A stretch of DNA of 64,000 bases from Apostichopus japonicus (GCF_037975245.1 NC_092576.1:6062001-6126000), one strand, 5' to 3'; shown: positions 40,657 through 53,020, counted from the first letter of the stretch. Notes: a model not told the origin generated them from the letters alone. Program-made: numbers and translations.

Positions 40657-43600
40657 CACTGAAAAAATAAACTAATCAATATTGCCACGGACTAACGTTA
40701 AATTAGTCTGTAACGTTAGTCAATGCACACGCACTAGCAAAAATCTTCGTTTCATCGCTGCTTCTTAGTTAGTTTACACTGACTAAGGAAAATATAATCG
40801 CAGCTTAGTCGGTGGCGACGGACTAAGGTATTTTAACCCATGGACTAAGAACGATACGGACACCCGATTTAAGCCATAATCGTAGCTTGGTCGTTGTCGA
40901 CGGACTAATGTATTTTAACCCAATTAGATTCACTTCAATTTGGAAACCGAGAGGCAACGGCAGCTTGCTGGGCTTGGCATAGTTTCATACGATCACTGTA
41001 AGCAACTTTCAACCGTAAATCACCCAAGAAGGTATTTAGAAGAATGGAGGTATGAACTGCATCATCGGCCTACCTGTTATTCCTTTAACTTGAAGGTAAA
41101 CTTAAAGTTAATTGTTAGGCCACTGGCACTAGTACTGTATTATGGTTAGTGTAACGCTACCGTTGTCACGTTGGCGTTTCGCAATACACAAGTGCAATGA
41201 CAGTGAGTAGCCTATAGGCTTCTACTGGGTACTGCAGTGCATTCTCAACACTAAAGTGTGCATTCTAAACACCAATTAACAATGTGTTATGTGTGTATTG
41301 GGCTAGATTGAACAGTGGCACATAATCTTCTAATTTATTCCCAAACAAATGCTGGAACTATAAGGCTCAATAGTTTATTTGAAGTCTACACTCATTTGCT
41401 AAAGATTTCCTGTAATTTCCCATGTGAATCTAAATGGGTAGGCTTTGTGATATTGAATAAGCAAGGCTAGACCTTCAAACGTACAGTCACAGTAGGCTGA
41501 ACAAATTATGTTGGCTAGTCAACGGTATTATATGTGGCGAGCAGTCAGGATGCACGCTTCAGTTCTATTTAACCTTTTCATTTATCATTTTTTAGTATTT
41601 AATTTCCGGTCACGCCCAGGAAACAATTGCGACATTCCTTCACGGTCGACTTGCTTACTGTAAGAAGTATTAACCGTTTTTTTCTCAGAAAAGCTTGATA
41701 GTCTGAAGTTATTATAACATGTGCTTTTAGTATACTGCCAAAAGAGTAAGTTGTTGTATTTGTATTGATATTTTATGTACAAGTAACGGAAAATTTAGTA
41801 TGTTTAGTTTGGTCTAATTGCACGTTTTTTTCTGTCCAATGTAGTGCAGGGTTCACTTGCGCGAATTCAAATTATTCTGTTTATGTATATATGTATATGC
41901 ATCGATTCTTAGATTATGATGTTTTTTGACATTTATTTGTAATTCAAGCATATCTGTTTAGTAGCAAAGTTTAAAGGTTAAGATTAATTAGTTTTCTCTT
42001 TTGGATCCTAGATTAAATGAAACTCATTGGCGTAAATAATAGATCAGATGATACAGTTTAACGCAATTGCTAAAACTCTGGGTATTCTCTATAGTCTTCG
42101 CCGGTCCATTATATACTTTAGTACTACTAGTAAGACTAAATCAAAACGACCGAATACAAACTTAGTGTAACAAAGTACTGATTCTCCTCTAGCCTAGGTC
42201 TAAACAGGCTTGTTATGTGAGCAAGCAAAATAACAACTAAAAACGATTAGGCCTATAAATAAGTTGGCTCAGTGCATTTCTGTTTCTAAAATTTTATATT
42301 TTTAAAGATCATAAAAACAAACAAAGATTTAGCCCATGTTTTATTATCTCTGTATTCTGGGCATTTGATTCTGGTTGCAATGGTGATGACACTCTCGTTC
42401 AAATTTTCAGCTTTATACAGTCTGCTTCAAACTTTGGGATTGTTTTTTGAGACTATAGTGGAAGCAAATCTCACATAACTTTGTGGTGACAACTTTTTTT
42501 TTTTTTTTTTCAAATGATGAATACTTTGCTGTTTCTTTTTTCCAGCAGGAATTGAAAAGCCAAATATCTAAGTCAAGGGTGAGCTTTCCTGTGATGTACG
42601 ACACCAGTGTGGAGGCAACAACAGAAGAGGAGAACTGTGTTATATATGGCTTAAAGACATGTTTTAAGATGATATATTGGTACCCTTCGCAGAACAAAAG
42701 AGTTTATCCAAGAGTCCAAAAAGCAAAGGAACAAGTACCATAAAGAAAAAAAGATGGAAGAGTGAGTTTAACAATTGTACCCAACTGTTTAATGATATTT
42801 AAGATACTTTTCATAACCTGTTTTAAAAAAAAAACAGTCTAGTATATCATTTACGTGCAAGCTTCATAAGTTTGGTCAAATTTTCACTGATCTGTAGAGC
42901 GGGAGTCCAGAGGGTTTGGTTAGCTGGGAAGGTAACCAATTGCCTGGTACATCACAATGTTCACAATGCATTCCTGTATATGAAACCTGACGACTGGCAA
43001 ACCGACTGTGGTGGATGTGGCTGGGAGAGCAATTTTAAAGTCACCTAATAGCTAACCTAGAGCAGCTTTCATGGTAACCACATCAAAGTAAGAACAATGT
43101 GTCAGGTATGGCCCCAAGAGCAACAAATGGCCATCGCCAGTAATTATTGGTGGTGGGGTACCCCTGCCAGTGACCCATAATTGACCCCTCACGGCTGACC
43201 TAGGTCAGCTCATGAGGTAACCACTTGAAACCTACTGGAAAATGTTGGTTAGGGCTTCAGATACAAGGGATGGGCATTGCCAGTAATTTTTATTGGTGGG
43301 GTACCCCTGCCAGTAGACCCCCAATATGCCCATCCCCTCATTGACCTAGGTGAGCTCATGATTTGACCAGTTGAAACCTACAGGAAAATGATAGGTATCA
43401 CTTCATATGTAAGGATGGGCATTTCCAGTATTTTATATTGGTGGGCCACCACTGCCAGAATCCGCCCATCCCTTACATATAGAATCCTGTCAATAATTTT
43501 CCAGTAGTTTTCAACTGGTTAAATCATGAGCTGACCTAGATCAATGAGGGGGGGGGGGGCTTTTTGGGGGTCTACTGGCAGGGGTACCCCACTAATATAA

Positions 43601-44865
43601 ATTACTGGAAATGCCCATCCCTTACATATATATAGAGTCCTGCCAATCATTTTACAGTAGTTTTCAACTGGTTACCTCATGAGCTAATCTAGGTCAATGG
43701 GGGATGGGCATTTTGGGGGTCTACTGGCAGGGTTACCCCACCAATGTAAATGACTCTGGTTTCATATACAGGAATGCACTGTGAACATTGTGATGTACAA
43801 GGCAATTGGTTACCTTCCCAGCTAACCAAACCCTCTGGGATCCCGGTCTATTGGGATCATTATTAACATGATTAACATAATTATTAAGCTTTGAGAAATA
43901 ACTTGGTGTTATGCTGTGCAAAGCTAATAATAATTTGGTAAAGCTGCTATTCCTGGCTTATAATTTGAGGGACCTAGATTTAAATGTATACCTCCCAATA
44001 TGTTATAAAATTTTAATGTAAATGTATGTTTATGATAATGTGAGTTATCATGTGCTATATCTGTATCTGTTCTTACACGTATATCATATTTTCTGTTCAC
44101 AGGTCAATAATGGTGCAGATTTTGGCTTCCTGAAGACAAGTGGGAGGCCATTTGTAGTTAAGAGAAACACTCGTTGTTCGTGAAGACTTAACTGGTGTCG
44201 ATTTGGGGTACCACTTTAAAACGAAAGTCATGAGGAACCCTTGCCCAAGATTCAACTTTGCATTATTGTGCAGTGCTATACTTTTGCGATTCATGTTTGA
44301 TCCATTAACTTGTCTTAACTTTGTTGGAAAAAAAATCAGATTTTCAGATTTTATTTACAGTGATTTCTTCTCTATCTGTGGAAAGTCAGCCTTTTGTAGA
44401 CATCAGAAGTTTTATCAGAAATAAAAACTGCCAACGTACACATTATTTGTGTTTCTTCTGCTCTCTTTTCTTTCAGTGATGCTAGTCAGTGAAACTAGTC
44501 GGGTTTAATTCTTTCAGTGATTCTAGTCAGTGCAACTAGTCATTCGATACCGACTAAGAAAGGTTAGTCGGGAGAGGCACCATCCTGACTAATGTAAAAC
44601 CTGCTATAAACTAGTCGGTGGCTCATATAAATTAGTCGGTAAAGACCGACTAATGTCACCAACTAATGTAACTGACTAATATACATTTACCGACTAAGAA
44701 ATTGTTGATCGACTAAGCTGACGGACTAAGCTGACGGACTAAGAAATCCAACTGACTAAGGAATAAATTAGTCGGTATAGCAACTGACTAAGGCTATGTT
44801 AGTCGGGAGAGGCACCAGATGGACTAACGTTATGTTAGTCGGTGAACCAATTTAAGTTTTCAGTG
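40657..44865. mobile_element. CACTA/EnSpm-like (CMC) transposon inserted in receptor exon 8
   Basis: 4,209 bp. Termini are CACTGAAAA and the inverse TTTTCAGTG, flanked by a 2-bp AA duplication. Both subterminal regions (about 40,680-40,925 and 44,480-44,850) are packed with GACTAA/TTAGTCGG motifs in both orientations, the usual CACTA layout of subterminal transposase-binding arrays. Removing the element and one AA restores an exon of exactly 68 nt. No recognisable transposase remains; short open stretches near 40,940-41,149 and 42,540-42,743 are unassigned. A second element is nested inside at 42,897. Confidence 0.8.
42897..43848. mobile_element. Nested MITE inside the CACTA-like element
   Basis: About 952 bp with inverted ends of about 95 bp (CCAGAGGGTTTGGTTAGC near 42,906; its inverse near 43,835) and TA on both sides. 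The interior is made of inverted and direct copies of GGTGGGGTACCCCTGCCAGT-type blocks. Outer ends read GAGCGGGAGTCC and GACCGGGATCCC, similar at the very tip to the TIR element at 18,340. Confidence 0.7.
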
Positions 44866-44916
44866 AACGTGCTCAACTTGTTCTCAAATTCAAACGGCAG
44901 CAGAATCCTTTCAATC
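44866..44916 (-). CDS. Right receptor exon 8, 5' part (interrupted)
   Basis: 51 nt from the CTCATAG acceptor to the transposon edge; encodes IERILLPFEFENKLST. Together with 40638-40656, minus one 2-bp target duplication (AA), the exon is 68 nt, exactly the length of left exon 8. Confidence 0.75.
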
Positions 44917-45301
44917 CTATGAGAAGAAATTGTAGTAATTCGTCAGTTTGTTGTCATCATATACACTAAAGGGTGTTAATTACCGTTATTATGAAGTCCC
45001 CAAATGCGGGTGCAAGTTTGTTTATCTTTTTTTTCCATTCACATCTGATGCCTGCGCAAACGAAGGAGCAAACCACCGAATTTCTTTGGTAGATAAATCA
45101 ATGAATTAGATAAAAGAGGTATATGCTGTACGTGTTATTATGTGTAAGTAAGCACGAGATGGTTCGACATATTGCTAAAACGTCTTCACATATATATAGT
45201 TATACTCTAACAGTAATTATTCCAACAAAGAGGTTAATTGAATGTCAATCTTTCTCAGACAACATGAATAATAGTCGACTGTTCAAAGTAACAACGCTTA
45301 C

Positions 45302-45513
45302 CTGATCGCGGTCGGTGGACTTCTGTGACACGCATATTGTAGGATACTTATCAATTTGGTTAAGTCCCATTCTTGCCATTTTTCGTTTTTAATGCTCAAT
45401 CTTTTCAAAGTGTTAAGCGGAGGTAAAACTGCTCCAGAGCTTAGATTAATAGCTACACGGTTATCTTCGACTGACGTCAAGCTGTCTTGCAGTACAATCT
45501 TTGAAATTTCAAC
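45302..45513 (-). CDS. Right receptor exon 7 (LRR-like module)
   Basis: 212 nt, encoding VEISKIVLQDSLTSVEDN, then NLSSGAVLPPLNTLKRLSI and LISILQYACHRS. The core of 11 codons around NLSSGAVLPPLN is identical to the left gene. Confidence 0.8.
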
Positions 45514-46497
45514 CTATTCAAGAAATTAACTACATAATAAGTTTGAGCAAACATGAATGAGGAAACTCAAAACATTATCAACATTATTCAGATCATCGAC
45601 TAACTAGGATAGATCACAAACTTTTTAAAGATTGGCTAACAGGAATACAGTAAGCTACAATACATGCCTGTAGGTTTAAGATAGGTTAGTCCATAACATG
45701 ATGTGGATCGGAAAGCAAACTGCTAATTGACAATGGATATGAACAGCAGCCAAAGAAAACTGGTTCATCAACGATATCTTTCATTTAATACAGTAATTTT
45801 AAAAATATTTATGTAATATTAATATTTTAATCGCCGTAACTTGAAGCATTTAAAGGTTACAAATTATTCTTCACAAATACGCAACAAATTTACATATTTC
45901 ATGATAGTTATTCAACATCACGTGCGTGATTACGAAGTCCATTATTTGACCTAATTATCAATCAGTTAAATCGTATCTATATTACAAATTGTTAATCCAC
46001 TTTGCAGTTTTCTTCTGTAGAGTTTGAAAATGTCTAAAATGAAGTCGACACTAGATGCGGGCAATTTTGTTTCACATATCATTTGCTTCTACAAAAATAA
46101 GTATTTAGAAAAGTAAATGAGTTTTAACTCACTGAAAGTCAACAATACGCGAAGTCACTGTTTGAAATATTGTTCAATGTATCAAAACATCATGAATTAA
46201 GACATGACTGAACGGTTAACATATCGGACAAGCTCTCGTTAAATGTATATATGAACCTAGTGGATATTGTGGCTAATGTTTTATTTTGAAAGTTAAAACA
46301 AAATATAATGAATTAACGAGGTAACTATCTATGGATCGGTCACCTTTATTCTCAATGCCTCATATAATCAGATTCTTCCACTAACTGTTATTGTTTGACA
46401 AAAGAGCATCAAGCTAAGGTACATTATTTCTGTATTTCTTCTACACACTGAATCGAAAGTAAAGTAATATTAGAAATTCTTTTAAAAAGTTTTTCAC

Positions 46498-46589
46498 CTG
46501 TCTTTCAGATGCTTCCTTCAACCTCTTCACTATCCCATCGTGTGTAGCTCGAGTTTGGTCTTTCGAAATTATAACTTTCTTACACAAGG
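46498..46589 (-). CDS. Right receptor exon 6
   Basis: 92 nt, encoding LCKKVIISKDQTRATHDGIV then KRLKEASERQ. Same length and phase as left exon 6. Confidence 0.75.
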
Positions 46590-46838
46590 CTTTAAAATGA
46601 AAAAACAAACAAACAAACAAATCGATTAATGAGTAGCATCCTTACAGTTGTATTCTATTTCATTTTGGGTCACTTTAACTTAAATGTATATGTAAGTGCA
46701 GTACAGGAAACTTACTAATCCAAACTGAGAACGAATAGTTTCTTCCGTCAAAATTAAATACACATCAGTGATTGAAAGTTGCAAATAATCCATGAAGTAA
46801 TTAAATATAATATATATAAATATAGATAACTAAGATAC

Positions 46839-46922
46839 CTCTTAAATCTTCTTCTGTCACCCTTTTCGTAGCTTTGAGTAGTTGCTGCCACTGCTGTTTT
46901 GCTGTTATTGTTCTCTGTCGAT
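46839..46922 (-). CDS. Right receptor exon 5
   Basis: 84 nt, encoding RQRTITAKQQWQQLLKATKR then VTEEDLR. One codon shorter than left exon 5. Confidence 0.7.
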
Positions 46923-47319
46923 CTGTGGAATTAACAAATACGATATAAACTGGTATTAGTTCTAACAGCGAAAATAAAAGTATTAATATAATTACAGACA
47001 CAAGCTTCAAACGGCGTATTAGGCAGTCTCAATACGTTAGGTAAGATAATATATAGTTATATACATAACTTGACGCCTAAGATCTGTGGGATATGAGTCA
47101 CACGTTTTCATGAGAACTGCATGGACAACTTGAACTCTGAACTAAAGAAATGACCTGCACCACTCTTTATGTGAAGGAATGATGCATGATGAATATACAA
47201 AGTGACCGATCATAGGAAGAGCGTGAGTTTGACTGATTGGTAGAAGTAAACGATCTGTAATTGCCTATTTTATGTCAGGATGATCATGTTTGTTAACATT
47301 CAAATACCACTTGTTTCTA

Positions 47320-47535
47320 TTCAATCTATTTAATCTTATTAATCTGTTTATTCTGTTTATTCTATTTGATCTGTGTAATGTTTAATCTGTTCAATCATTT
47401 TAATCCCTTTAATCCTTTTAATACATTTAATTAGTTTAATCTATTTCATCCGTTTCATCTATTTCATTTGTCAGTCTGTTGTTTATTCTGTTTAATATGA
47501 TTAATCTGTTCAATCTGTTTCATCTATTTCATCTT
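47320..47535. repeat. Degenerate TTTAATCTG-type microsatellite
   Basis: About 200 bp of imperfect 8-10-bp units (TTTAATCTG, TTTCATCTA) in intron 4 of the right gene. Confidence 0.7.
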
Positions 47536-48580
47536 AATAACGTACATCGTTGGCTAAAGTCTGACTTTGGAAGGTGTGTTTCAAAGAAGAAGTTTATGCT
47601 AATATTTCGTCTGGTCAATAGCTTATCCATGATAGGATAAATCTAAATACATACTATTATCAAGCTGTATTCATCCAATTATTTAAATCTTATTAAAGTT
47701 TATTGGCCTATCCTTATTTCTCCCTAGACTATACTTGCGACAGTGAAATCACCCGATTGTAACAAAAATAATGCCCTGGTAATTGCAATATATTGTTATG
47801 AAGTGTGGAGAGTGACGGACACTTTTAATCAGCATAAATAGCTTAGGGTATTCACATTTTGATCAGAACAATTGAACAGATGTTACTATTTTGAAATCTC
47901 TTGTTCTTGTAACAGTTTGCTTTCACCAAGATCTCTAAACATAGTCCGTTTGGCTTACATCATTACATGTATGTGGTTTTAGTCTGATTGTGGTTACTGT
48001 CACCGAGGCTACACCGCAAAATGCTCTTAGTTGTAGTGAAACAATGAAATAAAGTACTGCGTTCCAAATACACTTGAAAAACGGCGTGCACTAGAAAGTA
48101 GGTGCTAACCAGGTTTGTAGCTCGCATTCCACGCACATAGTAGAAGAGGAATCACAGGAGAGCATTTCAAGAATTCTATACCGGGAAAGTTTGAGAGGTC
48201 ATAAAGAGCATGTCGGAGAGGCTTAATCCAAAAGTGTGCGGGGGATGTAATATGTAAGAGATTCACTTTTATTGCAATGGAAGACCCCATCCACCCCTCA
48301 TGCTACAAGTTGGAGTTAACACAATGTTAAATCAATAATGTGGACACGGAACAGCCATTGGTGGGGCAAAAAAGAGGGGTGAACCAGATATCCAGGTGTC
48401 ACAGATTGCAATGGATTCAAAGTATTTCAAGTATAAATCCATTAAGATGAGATTCATATTAGCGGGACATGATTTCATCATCTAAAGTTATCTAATATAA
48501 CCCTGAACCGAATCAATTAAACATAAGTTTATTAAATACTTCAGAGTAAGATTGATATTTGTGATTAATCAATGAATTAC
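47536..48580. other. Remainder of intron 4, nothing recognised
   Basis: No coding exon, RNA gene or clear repeat is seen between the microsatellite and the transmembrane exon. Confidence 0.4.
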
Positions 48581-48685
48581 CTTTCAGTCGGCGGCGGCGG
48601 AACACGATCAGAAGTACGACGATGCAACTCATCAACACGAATAACACAACAACAACAACAATCCAACCAGTTCGTCGTTCCTCCT
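48581..48685 (-). CDS. Right receptor exon 4: transmembrane helix
   Basis: 105 nt, phase 1 to 1. It encodes EEERRTG, the helix WIVVVVVLFVLMSCIVVLL and the stop-transfer RRRRLK. It places the Ig domains outside and the tail inside the cell. Confidence 0.8.
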
Positions 48686-49060
48686 CTAAAATGCGAAGAG
48701 AAATGGTCAAAACATGAACATCAACAATTCCAGATACAAGTTGACATCATCTCTAGATAACAAATCAACACAGCTATGATAATTAGGTTCATATTAGCCC
48801 ACAAAAATGCATGTGAATAATAAACAACGTGATATCAAATCGGTATTAAGGACTGTTCACTGAATACAAAGTCAAATTACCTTACCGATATTTTTTTTTT
48901 AATGTGCCACTTTTTTTTAACAACGCTACCCTCTTCAATTCCAAATCAAAACAACAAAAGCATTCGATCATTTTAGGTTTACTAACTGTCACACCACATA
49001 TAATTTAACTTGCACAAAAAATATTTATTGGGAAGTTCTTGCATTTAATTAAGTTCTTAC

Positions 49061-49691
49061 CCTGAAAAATTATATCAGTAAATTTCGTTGTAACACCGTC
49101 AGTGCTATAAACACACTTGTACGTGCCCAAGGTAGGATTTCCAGACGTGTTAATGACAAGAGAGCTATTTTGCAATGTGAATCCATCGGGGAATAAAACT
49201 TCACTCATACTTTTAGTTCCAAATGCAATAATTTCTTCCGTTTGACCCACTTTTTTCCATACAAAGAATGACACATCTTCCCCGCAGTTCATAACCACTC
49301 TTTCATTAGGAGTTACAATCAGAGGTTCGCTAGATGCTTCCAGTGTCCCGCTTTCAACCAGTATCGTAGATTCACTGTTACCTACCTCAGACACATCGCT
49401 TCTCGCTGCACAGACGAATACACGTAATGAGAGAGAGGTTTCTAACGAAATATCTACAACAGTATGGTAAGATTGTAATTCATTGACACTGGTTGTTACA
49501 GATTTCGACTGAGAAGAGATCTGTCCATCCTTAGTGTTAGTTCTTAACTTCCATGACAAATCATCTAATACTTCACCTACTCGTAAAACATTACAACTTA
49601 AACTGGATGCAGCGTTTAATTTTAAAAAAACATAATGATTTCTGGTCACATCCAGTAGCATCAATGGTTGGGTACGGTTCTTGTGGTTTGT
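49061..49691 (-). CDS. Right receptor exon 3: two Ig-like domains, with an apparent frameshift
   Basis: 631 nt. The first domain shows SSLSCNVL, LSWKL and SLRVFVCAA; the second VVMNCGEDVSFFVWKKV and NPTLGTYKCVY, so both have Cys-Trp-Cys. It ends DIIFQ plus one base. The frame expected from exon 2 reads DKPQEPYPTIDATGCDQKSL and then must shift by one base at a T7A4 run to enter the long open frame, so one base seems inserted there (or miscalled). Confidence 0.75.
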
Positions 49692-49750
49692 CTGAAAATT
49701 GTGGAAATAAAGACATATTAAGTAATATTGTCCAGCAAGAAAATATTAGG

Positions 49751-49752
<2 letters not shown>

Positions 49753-49807
<55 letters not shown>
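49753..49807. repeat. (TA)n microsatellite
   Basis: About 27 uninterrupted TA units in intron 2 of the right gene. Confidence 0.95.
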
Positions 49808-49809
<2 letters not shown>

Positions 49810-50550
49810 ATATTTTTCATAAATTTAGTTGGGTTCCCCAACAACTAATGGTCGCAGGGAAGTCAATCTTCTTTAATAAAGATCTTTCCTACTAAATGCA
49901 GTTCACACTAAGCTGTTAATTTATTGTTAATATTGGAGACCATACTTTGCGAATAATTTATATTTCAATAAGAAATTGAAGATGTAACTTGTCCCTTACA
50001 AATATATTCTATTTTGACTATTTACTGAAGATAATATATTAGCAACTGTAATTACCAAATTATATCCAGTCGTCACGTAAACACCGCATGATATTCAAAC
50101 ATATTCATAGCTTCATTTTAGGGTATTAATGTGCTGCAGTGTGGTTCGACCGTTAGGTATATGCTCACATGCTATTTCAATAATGTAACTTTTTGCACTG
50201 TTGAACCATTGTAACTCTATTAGTAGGCTACTAATCACGTGAGACTATTTTATCATGTGTATGATTGTACACCGACAGTTTCTCACTTGTTCGCACTGTT
50301 CCAGCGTTTGTATGATAACATTAAACAACATCTATAAATAATGAATATGACTGAGTGAGTAGATGATTAAATGTATGGATGAATGGATTCATGAATCAAT
50401 GTACACACCACCGTTTGTCAGCTTGTAAACCTTCACGTTAAAAGAGAAACAATGTATAGTTTAGTTTAGTAGAAAAAAGGATCATGAGGGACACTTAAGT
50501 CCCCATCAAGGACCCTATAAAGAGAGGGAAAAAACTGAAGACACAAACAC

Positions 50551-51714
50551 TCAGTCCCGATTACAATGCTTAAAGTGCTTGTCCAAAGCATTCTTAAACC
50601 CATTGACAATACTTGCAAGTACAACTTTCTCAGGCAAACTATTCCACTCATTCACAACCCTATTAGAAAAAAAGTTATGCCGAATATTAATCCTACTATG
50701 CGACTTTTGAAGTTTAAGACAATGACCTCTAGTACAACTACTGTTTGCAAACATGAAAAAGTCGGTAAAGGATAAATTGTCGAAACCATACACAATCTTG
50801 AAAACCTGGATCAAGTCCCCACGTAACCTCCTAAGCTCCAGTGTGGTGAAATTCAACAGTTGTAACCGCCTATAATAAGGAACCCTCTTTAAGGAACTAA
50901 TCATCCTAGTAGCTCTCCTCTGGACCTTTTCGAGTACTTCCTTATCCTTAGCAAAATAAGGGTTCCAAGCCTGCACAGCATACTCCAGATGAGGCCTAAC
51001 CAACTGCTTATAAAGCCTAACTACGATGTCCTCTTTCAGAAAACTGAAGTTCCTCTTGATCATACCTAAAACCCTATTACCTCTTTTAGCAGCTTCAAGA
51101 CAATGTTTGGAAGGTTGCAGAGACGAGTCAATGTAGATACCTAGGTTTCTTTCAACAGAGACCTCCTGTAACTCCACACCATTTAGATTGTATGTAAACT
51201 TTTGGTTACTACTACCAATGTGCATTACCTTAAATTTATCAATATTAAAAAGCATTTGCCACCCCTGAGACCAGGAAAAAATCTTATCCAAATCCGCTTG
51301 AAATTTCTCAGAATCGCTTTTGGAAGGGACCTCAGAATACAATTTGATGTCATCAGCAAACTTCTTAGCTGTACACAAAATATCTCCGTCGATGTCTATC
51401 TTATCAGACTGTGGTGCCCTAAGTGAAACAATTGCATCTTTAACTTTCTGCTTTGACCTGACAAAAGAAAAGAAGGCCTTTGGGTTATCCTTAATTTTTA
51501 GGGCAATGTTTTTTTCGAAATTCAATTTTGCATCAGAGACTAAGCATTCTACCTTCAGACGATGAATTTTAAACTTGGCCAAAAGAGATTCAGATTTAGT
51601 CCTCCTAAACAACTTCCACATTCTACGTTTTTGCCTAATTGCACATCTAACTTTCTTATTCATCCAGTGAGGCTTACTGCTTTTACGATTCTTCCACGGA
51701 ACATGATTTTCCAT
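50551..51714 (-). pseudogene. LINE reverse transcriptase, C-terminal part with internal deletion
   Basis: 387 residues. The basic linker (HWMNKKVRCAIRQKRRMWKL) and FFSFVRSKQKVKDAIVSLRA run directly into the catalytic box FADDIKLYSEV, followed by WQMLFNIDKFKVMHIGSS, RPHLEYAVQAWNPY and KVQRRATRMISSLK thumb motifs. The RT motifs that normally precede the DD box are absent, yet the frame stays open across the join. Confidence 0.8.
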
Positions 51715-51848
51715 AATGGCTTTAAATTATCAGCAAAACAAATCCAAGACTGAGAAGCACTCATAACACTAAACAAATTAATCCAATCTGTACTCTTTAG
51801 CAAAGTTTCAATTGCCTCTGTATCTGATCTCGAAAAATCAGGGACTTT

Positions 51849-52700
51849 TTACTTGCTAACAGAACTTACGACCTTGCAAACAACATCAAAAGCTAGTATA
51901 TCATGATCACTAGTTCCTAGTTTTCCTAGACCGGTCAAATCAACAACACTGCTTGGATTAGAACTCAAAACAAGATCCAGGATGTTATCCCCCCTAGTAG
52001 GGAAAGTAACATGTTGATGTAAAAAGCAATCTTGCACAACATCTAGAAAATTACTACCTTTCCTACTACTAGAACCATCTATCCAATTAATGTCAGGAAA
52101 ATTAAAGTCGCCCATTATAACAACATCACCTTTAGCAGCCTTTCTAATTGAATCAAACAGCACGACATCATTATCATCGCTGCTGTTAGGAGAGCGGTAA
52201 ACAACACTCACAGTGATAACGTCCCTGGACCTCTTGGAGTTGTTTGTGGACAACTCGCACCAGACAGAATTAACAAAAGACCCTTGCAACTGAGATTTCT
52301 CAACACTTACAATGTCATCCCTAACATACAGTAAAACTCCCCCACCAACCCCGTTATGAGTATCCCTTCTGTCCTGACGATACACAACATACCCCGGGTG
52401 AGAAACCTCAGCACTATCAATGTCCTCCCTTAACCAAGACTCGGTGATACCAAACACATCCGGTTTCAGATCCTCGAGAAGCACAGTAAATTCAGCAAAT
52501 TTTTTATGAATACTTCTAGCATTGGTAAAGACAATCTTCAGCTTATCCCTGAAACTATGTACCTTAGCATGCCTCCTAAAGTTAGAACTATGGCTATCAC
52601 TTTTCTTGCTCTCAAAACGCCTATAATCGCCTCCACTAGGAACATAATCCTTATCCAAACTAATTCCTGGCTTCATCGCCCCCCAATTTAGTTTAAACAT
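51849..52700 (-). CDS. LINE endonuclease domain
   Basis: 283 residues. Endonuclease motifs in order: TNARSI, GITESWL (catalytic Glu), GVGGGVLLYVR, VVYRSPN, GDFNFPDINW (Asp/Asn) and GTSDHDILAF (catalytic SDH). It resembles the N-terminal half of CR1-like ORF2. It ends in a stop; the frame to the downstream part at 51,714 is broken by about 130 bp. Confidence 0.85.
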   Translation of the reverse strand: MFKLNWGAMKPGISLDKDYVPSGGDYRRFESKKSDSHSSNFRRHAKVHSFRDKLKIVFTNARSIHKKFAEFTVLLEDLKPDVFGITESWLREDIDSAEVSHPGYVVYRQDRRDTHNGVGGGVLLYVRDDIVSVEKSQLQGSFVNSVWCELSTNNSKRSRDVITVSVVYRSPNSSDDNDVVLFDSIRKAAKGDVVIMGDFNFPDINWIDGSSSRKGSNFLDVVQDCFLHQHVTFPTRGDNILDLVLSSNPSSVVDLTGLGKLGTSDHDILAFDVVCKVVSSVSK

Positions 52701-52946
52701 AGAAATATTCTCGTAAATTTAGCTAATTCCAACCTGGATGATTATCACCCTTTGTTCACACATTTTAATATAACCTTTGCATTAATTAGTGTTACGCGTC
52801 ATTTTCATTAACATATTATTATCATCGCTTTTATTATTATTGACTAAGATTTGCATCATGATATTACGCAAACATCTTGAAACTATTTATATATTTAATT
52901 GAAATCGTAATGAGTTTTAAAATCCAGAACAGTCAGTGAAAAACTT

Positions 52947-53020
52947 CCAGCCTCCACCGGAATTCGAAGCCGGGCCTCCCGTTTTTTATGCGGACACCCT
53001 AACCACTAGTCTATGGACGC
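52947..53020 (-). ncRNA. tRNA-like sequence, probable SINE head
   Basis: 74 nt on the minus strand, GCGTCCATAGAC start, A-box-like TAGTGGTTAGG, B-box-like GGCTTCGAATTCC. The 5' GCGTCCA pairs with 3' TGGAGGC at six of seven positions. The anticodon stem is imperfect and the loop A-rich, so a functional tRNA is unlikely. An associated tail (AATTGAAATCGTAATG near 52,899) recurs at 60,587. Confidence 0.55.

Larger units (their letters stand above)
50460..52700 (-). mobile_element. CR1/Jockey-type LINE, internally deleted
   Basis: Lies in intron 2 of the right gene, same strand as the gene. It contains an apurinic-endonuclease part followed by the C-terminal half of a reverse transcriptase. The 3' end is near 50,460. 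Most of the reverse-transcriptase palm and finger motifs are missing, so it cannot be autonomous. Confidence 0.85.

Noticed and set aside
48572..48760. Plus-strand open frame rich in Q over the membrane exon
   Set aside because: It is the antisense shadow of the valine-rich transmembrane exon.
52947..53020. Functional tRNA gene
   Set aside because: The acceptor stem has a mismatch, the anticodon stem is poor and the loop is A-rich; a SINE head or tRNA pseudogene fits better.
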